A DNA stretch of 5,600 bases from UBA7332 sp051657165 (GTDB lineage: Bacteria > Bacteroidota > Bacteroidia > Bacteroidales > UBA7332), in assembly GCA_051657165.1 (NCBI GenBank), contig JBOFKD010000182.1:1-5600 (forward strand). The letters are read 5' to 3'. This document shows, piece after piece, positions 1 through 5,564 of this stretch. Made by a program: the position numbers and the translations under genes. Position 1 is the first letter of the stretch; each line of letters opens with the position of its first letter. The notes below the pieces were generated by a model, which searched no databases, was not told the DNA's origin, and worked only from the letters and a program-made list of their open reading frames with translations.

Positions 1-15
1 TTGAAATTTTCATAA
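1..15 (+). CDS. possible 3' end of an upstream gene (last 4 codons and stop)
   Basis: Frame 1 reads Leu-Lys-Phe-Ser then TAA at 13-15. This stop shares its last A with the ATG at 15-17 (TAATG), a common arrangement for translationally coupled genes. Nothing about the product can be said from four codons. It may simply be chance, since the window starts here; the case rests only on the overlap geometry and on the lack of room for a promoter. Confidence 0.25.
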   Translation: MKFS

Positions 16-821
16 TGAGAGTTAACCATTATTTATTTAAAATCTGTCTCTTGTTGTGGCTGACTGCCTCTTGTACGGCACACAAACAAATCGGCTACCT
101 GAAAGATATTGAGACATTGACCACAGAGCAAATGGATGCTTCGGCAAAACCTGCGGAGGTGCGTTTTATGCCGGGCGATATGATGACGATTGTGGTGAAT
201 ACCACGGATCCCAATGCTTCTAAAGTTTTTAATCTGATTGTTCCTCGAAAAAACTCGGGGAATGATGTTACTCTAGTAACAGGTCAGGAAGCGTTACAAA
301 CCTATCTGGTTTCAAAAGAAGGATCTATTGACTTCCCGGTATTAGGACGTATTGAAGTGGCGGGTAAAACCAAAGCGGAAGTGGAGGAATTGATTAAATC
401 GAAAATCTATCCGGAGTACATTACGGAAGAACCGATTATTACCATCCGCCTGATTAATTTCAAAGTATCTGTGATGGGTGAAGTAACAAATCCGGGAGTT
501 CTGACTTTCGAGAATGAACAAGCGAATTTGTTGGAAGCATTAACGATGGCAGGGGATTTAACAATCTTTGGACGTCGTGACAATGTCTTGGTGATTCGTC
601 AGGATGCAGCGGGAAAGAAAACGATCTATCGCCTGAATTTGCAGGATAAGGAAATCTTATTATCTGATGCCTTCCAGTTGCAACAAAATGATGTGATTTA
701 TGTGGAACCGAATAAATCGAAAGGAAATACGAGCCGGATTACTTCGAATGAGACTATCTGGTTTTCGGTATTGGGTTCGTTGATGAGTATTGCTACCCTG
801 ATTATAACAATCTTACGTTAA
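15..821 (+). CDS. wza: Wza-like polysaccharide export outer-membrane lipoprotein
   Basis: Predicted outer-membrane component that carries capsule or exopolysaccharide from the periplasm to the surface, working with the Wzc-type protein encoded next. The 268-residue product starts with a lipoprotein signal (hydrophobic stretch about 10-17, lipobox TASC, lipidated Cys20). Residues about 48-147 match the polysaccharide export (PES) domain, with the R-x-x-PGD start (R50, P53-D55) and the LGRIEVAGKTKAEVEELI stretch at 110-127. One SLBB-type domain follows (about 150-232), with VSVMGEVTNPG at 151-161 and NDVIYVEP at 225-232. A C-terminal hydrophobic helix covers about 248-267. E. coli Wza is much longer (about 380 residues) with two SLBB-like domains; a shorter single-SLBB form is usual in Bacteroidota as far as I recall. 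The start at 15 is supported by the well-formed signal sequence; no Shine-Dalgarno is visible. The stop lies 3 bases before the next ATG, so the two genes are surely co-transcribed. Confidence 0.93.
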   Translation: MRVNHYLFKICLLLWLTASCTAHKQIGYLKDIETLTTEQMDASAKPAEVRFMPGDMMTIVVNTTDPNASKVFNLIVPRKNSGNDVTLVTGQEALQTYLVSKEGSIDFPVLGRIEVAGKTKAEVEELIKSKIYPEYITEEPIITIRLINFKVSVMGEVTNPGVLTFENEQANLLEALTMAGDLTIFGRRDNVLVIRQDAAGKKTIYRLNLQDKEILLSDAFQLQQNDVIYVEPNKSKGNTSRITSNETIWFSVLGSLMSIATLIITILR

Positions 822-824
822 TAT

Positions 825-3197
825 ATGGAAAAGAATCAAACACCGTTTATCGATCAGCCTCAGCATGACGAAGAGGAAATCAACTTAGTGGAAGTGTTGA
901 TGAAATACCTGCATTACTGGAAATGGTTTGTAGCCTCGGCAATCTTGTTCGTCGCTCTGGGTTTTCTGTTTTTGCAGACACAGAATAAGGAGTATCAGAT
1001 TGATACCACGGTTCTGTTAAATGATGAAAAAGGCAAAGGTCGTCCCGATATGGCTGCTTTGCAGGAAATGGGAATCCTCTCCGGAGCAAGTGCCAATGTC
1101 GATAATGAAATTGAGGTAATGCGGTCGAAAGACTTAATGTTGGGCGTAGTTAACGATTTAAAACTTTATACTGAAATTCGGGAACGTAAAGGTTTGCGTA
1201 AAGTAAACTTATATAAACGTACTCCAATTGATGTGCAGCCGAGTGCCGAATTTTTGGAACGTTTGCGCAAGCCGTTAGAATTTAGATTGGAACGTAAAGA
1301 CGATGGTTACTTCGTTTCGGGTGAAATGGGCGATGAATCGTTTGAACAAACGTTCTCACAATTACCTTATGAATGGGTATTACCGACAGGTAAAATCACA
1401 TTGACCGAAACAAACTTTGCAGTTGATAACGATTGGTCGAAACTGGATATTTCAGTTAAGAATCCAATGAAAGCAGCTTCTGATCTAGTGAAAGAGGTGA
1501 ATTTTCAATTGGCACAAAAGAATGGATCGGTGATTAAAATCTCGATGCGGAATGATAATATCCTGCAAGGCGAAGATATTCTGAATAAAGTAGTGGAATA
1601 CTACAACAAGGAGACTATGCAGGCGAAAAACGAGACGGCGTTAAGCACGGAGCGTTTTATAAACGAGCGTCTGTTATCTTTGCAAGGAGAACTGAAAGAG
1701 GTTGAGAAAGATGTCGAAGGTTATAAAAAAAGCAATAAACTGACAGATATTTCAGCTGAATCGGAGTTGTTTATTAAACAAACAGGTGAAACCGATACAC
1801 AACGTGCGGAAATTGAAACGCAGTTAAATATCTTAAGCTATATCGATGAATTCGTTAATAAAAAAGAGAATCGCTACCGCATTGTACCGAATATTGGCAT
1901 TTCGGATGTCGGATTGTTGAAGGTCATTGACGAGTACAATGCCAAAATTCTTTTGCGCGAGCGTACCTTGCGTACCACTTCCGAAACGAATCCTACGGTG
2001 GTTGCCCTAAACGGCGATATCGATACGATGCGTGCGAATATTTTAGGGGGAATTGATGTGGTTCGTCGTTCGTTAACGATTACCCAAAAGGAGATCAAAA
2101 AGAAAGAATCGGAAATAAATAGCCGTATTCGTGAAGTGCCGCGTCAGGAACGTGAGTTGATGGAGATTGCCCGTCAGCAAAAGATCAAGGAGTCTTTATA
2201 TATGTTCCTGTTGGAAAAACGTGAAGAAAACTCATTAAGTATGACCATGACGGTTCCGATGGCACGTCTGATCGAAAAACCCTATTGTAACGGGATTCCG
2301 GTTGCTCCGAAAGGAATGGTGATTCTATTTGCTTCTTTTGTTCTAGGTTTGATTGTTCCGGTTGCAGTGATTTTTGTGAAAGAACTGTTTAATGTAACCA
2401 TTACAACCCGTCAGGATGTGGAGGCGTTGACGAAACTTCCTATTTTAGGCGAGTTGAATCACGAGAAACTGACCGGGCGTTCGATTGTAGTTAAGCCGAA
2501 TAGTACCAATGTGACCAATGAGCTATTCCGTGCGGTACGTAATAATCTGCAATTTATTGCAGGTATGGGAGATAAAAAAATCATTACCATTACATCGAAT
2601 GTGCCGGGTGAAGGAAAATCGCATGTTTCAACTAATTTAGCGGCCATGTTTGCGATGGCTAACAAACGTACATTAATTATCGGGTTGGACTTACGTAATC
2701 CGCAGCTGGCAAATGTTTTCCAGATCCCGAATAAAGGGTTAACCAACTATCTATCGGGACAGGAATCTTCGATTGGGTCGTTGATTGTACACAGTGAGCA
2801 ATTCCAAGGTTTGGATATCCTGCCTGCAGGACCGATTCCTTTAAATCCGAATGAGATGCTGATGTCTGATAAATTACAGAATTTGATTGATCAGTTGAAA
2901 GATCAGTATGAATATATCCTGATCGACTCGGCTCCGATGGGTGTAATTTCAGACTCCTATTTATTGAATGACTTTACCGATCTGTTTGTGTTTGTATCGC
3001 GTTCGAAATATACGCACAAGAAAATGGTGGAAGATGTGAATAAACTGGTGGCTCAGAAGCGCATCAAGAATGCTTACTTCATCATTAATGATGTGAATAT
3101 GGATGCTCGTTCGTACCGCTATGGTAAATACGGTTACGGTTATGGAGGCTATGGCTACGGCTATCACGGCAAAGATGACAATCGCAAACAAGCGTAA
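825..3197 (+). CDS. wzc: Wzc-like polysaccharide co-polymerase with cytoplasmic BY-kinase (tyrosine autokinase)
   Basis: Inner-membrane protein expected to control chain length and export of surface polysaccharide through tyrosine autophosphorylation, docking with the Wza-type channel encoded just upstream. The 790 residues show, in order: a Wzz-type N-terminal domain with TM1 at about 33-50; a large periplasmic part (about 51-497) with likely coiled coils near 268-340 and 405-475; a GNVR-type segment leading to P486 and a proline-containing TM2 (about 498-518); and a kinase domain. The kinase has the E-x2-R-x2-R oligomerisation motif (E566, R569, R572), Walker A VPGEGKS (593-599, K598), Walker A' IIGLDLRNP (618-626, D622, R624) and Walker B ILIDSAP (698-704, D701). 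The tail carries 8 tyrosines at 764-780 alternating mainly with glycine, the typical autophosphorylation cluster. The first Asp of the DxD in Walker A' is Gly620. Kinase and membrane parts are fused, as in proteobacterial Wzc and unlike the split CapA/CapB of Firmicutes. No cognate phosphatase gene is in the window. Confidence 0.96.
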   Translation: MEKNQTPFIDQPQHDEEEINLVEVLMKYLHYWKWFVASAILFVALGFLFLQTQNKEYQIDTTVLLNDEKGKGRPDMAALQEMGILSGASANVDNEIEVMRSKDLMLGVVNDLKLYTEIRERKGLRKVNLYKRTPIDVQPSAEFLERLRKPLEFRLERKDDGYFVSGEMGDESFEQTFSQLPYEWVLPTGKITLTETNFAVDNDWSKLDISVKNPMKAASDLVKEVNFQLAQKNGSVIKISMRNDNILQGEDILNKVVEYYNKETMQAKNETALSTERFINERLLSLQGELKEVEKDVEGYKKSNKLTDISAESELFIKQTGETDTQRAEIETQLNILSYIDEFVNKKENRYRIVPNIGISDVGLLKVIDEYNAKILLRERTLRTTSETNPTVVALNGDIDTMRANILGGIDVVRRSLTITQKEIKKKESEINSRIREVPRQERELMEIARQQKIKESLYMFLLEKREENSLSMTMTVPMARLIEKPYCNGIPVAPKGMVILFASFVLGLIVPVAVIFVKELFNVTITTRQDVEALTKLPILGELNHEKLTGRSIVVKPNSTNVTNELFRAVRNNLQFIAGMGDKKIITITSNVPGEGKSHVSTNLAAMFAMANKRTLIIGLDLRNPQLANVFQIPNKGLTNYLSGQESSIGSLIVHSEQFQGLDILPAGPIPLNPNEMLMSDKLQNLIDQLKDQYEYILIDSAPMGVISDSYLLNDFTDLFVFVSRSKYTHKKMVEDVNKLVAQKRIKNAYFIINDVNMDARSYRYGKYGYGYGGYGYGYHGKDDNRKQA

Positions 3198-3217
3198 TGA
3201 AATAGATAACTAGTAAG

Positions 3218-3260
3218 AAAGGCTGCTCGCTGAGTCCCCGACTCCACGGGCAGCCTTTTC
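3218..3260 (+). terminator. rho-independent terminator-like hairpin between wzc and the lipoprotein gene
   Basis: AAAGGCTGC (3218-3226) pairs perfectly with GCAGCCTTT (3250-3258). The helix continues through a T-G wobble (3227/3249) and two C-G pairs (3228-3229 with 3247-3248). After a 2x2 internal loop it closes with GAGT/ACTC (3232-3235 with 3241-3244) around a 5-base loop. A T-rich stretch (TTTTCTCTTTT, 3256-3266) follows, as in an intrinsic terminator. It starts 21 bases after the wzc stop. The next ATG is only about 20 bases beyond, so it may act as a partial terminator or as an mRNA processing or stability element instead of a full stop. Confidence 0.75.
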
Positions 3261-3280
3261 TCTTTTAACCGATCAAAACG

Positions 3281-3673
3281 ATGAAACAAAATAATCTCAT
3301 GAAAATAATATCCATTTTCCTGCTCCTGGTATGCATATCTGGATGCAGTAAAGGTTTTGACGACCGTCTGCGGGGCAAATGGCAGTTGCGTGAATACATA
3401 CACGGAACTGAATCAGCTGAATTCAATCAGGTTTTTTATAATTTTAGTCGCCAGGTTTTACAGATTCAGGCTCCCGGAGCAAGTGCTTATGGCCAATTTT
3501 TTCAGGAAGGAGATTCGTTGATTTTAGAGTTGCCTGATCACGATCAGGTTCCTGAAGCGTTTACGCAATTCGGATGGGAGTCAACGGTAGAACGTGTTGC
3601 GATCCGTAAACTCTCCCGTTCTAAACTGGAACTCTCCCGTGGCGATCAGTATTGGGTTTTACGTAAATTTTAA
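3281..3673 (+). CDS. small lipocalin-like lipoprotein of unknown function
   Basis: A 130-residue predicted lipoprotein: charged N-terminus, hydrophobic core about 9-18, lipobox ISGC with lipidated Cys22. The mature part of about 109 residues begins with a G-x-W motif (GKWQLREY, 32-39), followed by VFYNF (51-55) and a C-terminal beta-rich block (IRKLSRSKLELSRG at 108-121, then YWVLRKF at 124-130). This pattern resembles the small lipocalin-like lipoproteins common in Bacteroidales; the resemblance is from memory of the family, not from a search. It is probably periplasmic-facing or surface-anchored on the outer membrane. It sits 18 bases upstream of the Wzi-family gene and after the terminator-like hairpin, so it probably shares a transcript with wzi. 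That suggests a helper role in outer-membrane polysaccharide assembly, which is inference. An alternative start at Met7 (3299) would leave a shorter signal peptide; the first ATG gives the more typical length. Confidence 0.82.
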   Translation: MKQNNLMKIISIFLLLVCISGCSKGFDDRLRGKWQLREYIHGTESAEFNQVFYNFSRQVLQIQAPGASAYGQFFQEGDSLILELPDHDQVPEAFTQFGWESTVERVAIRKLSRSKLELSRGDQYWVLRKF

Positions 3674-3675
3674 AA

Positions 3676-3683
3676 AGAGGAGA
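3676..3683 (+). promoter_or_regulatory. strong Shine-Dalgarno-like site for the Wzi gene
   Basis: AGAGGAGA ends 8 bases before the ATG at 3692, a near-ideal anti-16S match and spacing. The other three starts in the window (15, 825, 3281) lack such a site, as is usual in Bacteroidota, so this one stands out. It fixes the start of the Wzi gene. Confidence 0.6.
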
Positions 3684-3691
3684 ACACAACA

Positions 3692-5158
3692 ATGAAAAAA
3701 CAACTCATAGGTTTACTCCTCTCGCTTTGCGTAGGCAGTGCATTCGCTCAGCATCGTCCTGAAGTTCACGTAAAAACGGATGTACAATTAGGAACGGGTG
3801 ATGTAGCCCCTTTCTGGTTTGTAACCAATCAGCACGGATTAGCTTCTGTAAGCCCGAATAGGGCCTATTTACGGGCAGGAATCGAAAAGAAATGGGATCT
3901 GGAAAAACGATTTGATTATGCCTACGGTGCCGATTTGGTCGGAGGATATAACTTAGATGTGAATGTGATTATCCAGCAATTGTATGTCGATTTGAAATAC
4001 CGTTCACTCTTTCTTTCCATTGGTTCGAAAGAACGAACCGGATTATTCCGCAATGCCCTGTTAAGTACAGGAGGAACGCTTTGGTCAGGCAATGCCCGCC
4101 CGATTCCGCAGATTCGTGCCGGTTTTTACGACTGGGTACGTCCTTTTCGAGCAAACTGGTTTGCACTGAAAGGGGATATATCCTACGGCTGGTTTACCGA
4201 TCAGCGTTGGCAGCGTGATTTTATCAACAAAATCAACGGATCCTATGTAAAAGGGGTTGCCTATCATCATAAATATATTGCTTTCCAGTTCGGAAATGAC
4301 GATACCCGTTTTAAGGTCGAAGCTGCCTATGAAATGGATCAGCAATTTGCAGGAAAGATTTATCATTACAAAGAGGGAGTTGTAGATCGTACGGAACAAA
4401 TCCCATCCGGAATTAAGGATTATATCCGTGCCTTTTTTCCTTTAGGAGGTAGTAGTGATGATTTGGAAACCAACTCACAATATTACCAGGGAAACTATGT
4501 GGGCGAATGGCAGGTAAATTTGCATTATAAACTCAATGAGCAGCATCGCTTTCGTGTCGGATTCGAAAATTTCTGGGAGGATGCCAGCGCTATGGGCAAA
4601 TTAAATCGTATGGATGGTCTCTGGAGTTTAGAGTATAACCGAACGGAACCGGCATTGATTTCAGGAGTCTTAATCGAATACTTCCAGTCAACGGATCAAT
4701 CCGGACCGATTCACTGGTGTCCGAGCTTTACCGAGCAAGATACAAATATTAAATATGAAGCCTATGGAGCTGATGGTTATTATGGTCATAGTGTTTATAA
4801 TAGCTGGTCGCATTGGGGACAACATATTGGAAATGCCTTGATTCCCTCTCCAATTTATAATACCAATGGCAGTCTATCGACACCATCCAGCCGGATTAAA
4901 GCCTGGAATCTGGGAGTAAATGGACAAATCACACCCGAATGGCAGCACCGGATATTATTAACACATATGCGTGGTTGGGGTAATCATGGTTCACCCTTCA
5001 CTGAAGTCAAAAAGAATCTCTCCGGATTGATTGAAGTAACCTACCTTCCCAACTGGTTAACAGGGGCAGAAGCTAAATTAGGCACCGCTTTCAATACCGG
5101 CGAATTGTATGGTGGTAAATCGTGGGGAGTGAAACTATCCCTGGGATACCACTTTTAA
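3692..5158 (+). CDS. wzi: Wzi-family capsule assembly outer-membrane beta-barrel protein
   Basis: Predicted outer-membrane protein that helps organise or anchor capsular polysaccharide at the surface. The 488-residue length is close to E. coli Wzi (about 480). A Sec signal peptide is clear (MKKQ, then hydrophobic 5-14, cleavage after AFA at residue 19), and there is no lipobox. Alternating beta-strand patterns run to the end, which finishes in GVKLSLGYHF with a terminal Phe, the usual barrel-assembly signal. Family-like conserved blocks are APFWFVTNQHGL (39-50), GSKERTG (111-117), TLWSGNARPIPQIR (129-142) and a C-terminal YYGHSVYNSWSHWGQHIGN (363-381) of the kind shared by Bacteroidota members. 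In E. coli Wzi a helical plug closes the barrel; I cannot show one here. The strong Shine-Dalgarno sequence and short gap to the lipoprotein gene indicate co-expression. No terminator follows directly; the nearest good hairpin is more than 300 bases downstream. Confidence 0.92.
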   Translation: MKKQLIGLLLSLCVGSAFAQHRPEVHVKTDVQLGTGDVAPFWFVTNQHGLASVSPNRAYLRAGIEKKWDLEKRFDYAYGADLVGGYNLDVNVIIQQLYVDLKYRSLFLSIGSKERTGLFRNALLSTGGTLWSGNARPIPQIRAGFYDWVRPFRANWFALKGDISYGWFTDQRWQRDFINKINGSYVKGVAYHHKYIAFQFGNDDTRFKVEAAYEMDQQFAGKIYHYKEGVVDRTEQIPSGIKDYIRAFFPLGGSSDDLETNSQYYQGNYVGEWQVNLHYKLNEQHRFRVGFENFWEDASAMGKLNRMDGLWSLEYNRTEPALISGVLIEYFQSTDQSGPIHWCPSFTEQDTNIKYEAYGADGYYGHSVYNSWSHWGQHIGNALIPSPIYNTNGSLSTPSSRIKAWNLGVNGQITPEWQHRILLTHMRGWGNHGSPFTEVKKNLSGLIEVTYLPNWLTGAEAKLGTAFNTGELYGGKSWGVKLSLGYHF

Positions 5159-5197
5159 CTCTGCATCAAAGCGGACGAAGAAAGAAAGACCCTACAG

Positions 5198-5224
5198 GAG
5201 TTCAGAGAGTTCAAGGAGTAAAAA
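5198..5224 (+). repeat. 9-base tandem repeat, GAGTTCAGA type (3 units)
   Basis: Three consecutive 9-base units: GAGTTCAGA (5198-5206), GAGTTCAAG (5207-5215) and GAGTAAAAA (5216-5224). The first two differ at two positions; the third keeps only the GAGT core and some A residues. A related block lies at 5312-5332. Confidence 0.65.
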
Positions 5225-5254
5225 GAAAGATAAACATATAATTCGGGCGTATGC

Positions 5255-5290
5255 TCTAAAACTCCAGTACTCTTTGTCGTACTCTTTCTT
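5255..5290 (-). repeat. reverse-orientation GAGT repeat block with a 12-base direct repeat
   Basis: On the + strand TACTCTTT occurs at 5268-5275 and again at 5280-5287, a 12-base period. Read on the - strand, the block gives GAGTAC twice and then GAGTTTT, the same GAGT core as the blocks on either side but inverted. AGTAC (5266-5270) and GTACT (5279-5283) can form a 5-bp hairpin. TCTTTCTT (5283-5290) is complementary to AAGAAAGA at 5223-5230, so the block could also fold back on the first repeat block. Confidence 0.5.
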
Positions 5291-5311
5291 CTAAGATTTT
5301 TATTTGACAGA

Positions 5312-5332
5312 GAGTTCAGGAGTTAAAGGAGA
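5312..5332 (+). repeat. second forward GAGTTCA-type repeat block
   Basis: Units are GAGTTCAG (5312-5319), GAGTTAAAG (5320-5328) and a decayed GAGA (5329-5332), with 8- to 9-base spacing. AGAGAGTTCA at 5309-5318 also occurs at 5204-5213, where it is preceded by the same C, so the two blocks appear to be copies of one element about 105 bases apart. Confidence 0.55.
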
Positions 5333-5420
5333 TGCATCGTCCGTAAGGCGGAGAGGCGCGCTTTATGCCTACCCGTGGTTCACAATTACATAGCAATCGA
5401 ATTTTCCCCGAACGAAAATA

Positions 5421-5449
5421 CATCGTCTCACGCAGATTAAGATGGATTA
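5421..5449 (+). repeat. CAGATTA-type intergenic repeat, copy A
   Basis: Begins CATCG and contains CGCAGATTAA (5431-5440) followed by the weaker GATGGATTAT (5441-5450), a 10-base period. It aligns over about 29 bases, with one gap and several mismatches, to copy B at 5565-5593. Tandem strings of C[GA]CAGATTA of this sort are, from memory, scattered between genes in many Bacteroidota and some other phyla; their function is unknown. Confidence 0.5.
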
Positions 5450-5481
5450 TTTTCAGGCTAGAGCCCGTATCTATCGCTACT

Positions 5482-5551
5482 ATAAAAAGGAGTCTATTTG
5501 TTAGAGTTCAAACGAAGACGCTTGACTCGTAACAAATGAACTCCTTTTTAT
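5482..5551. terminator. 70-base near-perfect palindrome, possible bidirectional terminator
   Basis: Left arm 5482-5511 and right arm 5522-5551 (30 bases each) enclose a 10-base loop (5512-5521). ATAAAAAGGAGT pairs with ACTCCTTTTTAT (12 bp). After a 2-base internal mismatch comes ATTTGTTA/TAACAAAT (8 bp), then GAGT/ACTC after a one-base bulge, and finally CAA/TTG. The A5/T5 run at the base gives a U-rich 3' side on either strand, which fits a bidirectional intrinsic terminator. The stem is longer and less GC-rich than usual, so a small palindromic mobile repeat or a structured RNA is also possible. The GAGTTCAA at 5504-5511 resembles the repeat blocks upstream. Confidence 0.6.
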
Positions 5552-5564
5552 TATGAAAATACTC

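Noticed and set aside
880..1089. Minus-strand open frame opposite wzc (also those at 1874-2098 and 2459-2746)
   Set aside because: Lies wholly inside a well-supported + strand gene with clear kinase and transporter domains; no recognisable protein features of its own.
2961..3191. Minus-strand frame with a hydrophobic N-terminus resembling a membrane protein
   Set aside because: The hydrophobic residues (I, V, A, T) are the complement of the Tyr-Gly tail and its flanks, so they arise from the repeat composition of wzc.
825..3197. Frameshift or truncation in the Wzc-like gene
   Set aside because: All expected domains occur in order in a single frame with a normal overall length and a complete tyrosine tail.
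3164..3403. Minus-strand frame spanning the wzc to lipoprotein gap
   Set aside because: It overlaps the hairpin and both flanking genes, with no protein-like pattern or plausible start signal.
3969..4399. Minus-strand frames at 3969-4166 and 4085-4399 opposite wzi
   Set aside because: They overlap each other and the conserved Wzi blocks; treated as shadows.
5268..5276. Promoter -7 element resembling TAnnTTTG (TACTCTTTG)
   Set aside because: It has three bases between TA and TTTG instead of two and no TTTG at the expected -33 spacing; TATTTG at 5302-5306 and 5495-5500 also fails the pattern.
5198..5332. CRISPR array
   Set aside because: Units are only 8-12 bases with no unique spacers, the repeats are degenerate and orientation changes, and no cas gene is in view.
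5360..5400. tRNA-like piece (GTGGTTCAC near 5375-5383)
   Set aside because: No acceptor stem pairing, anticodon arm or correct spacing could be fitted on either strand.
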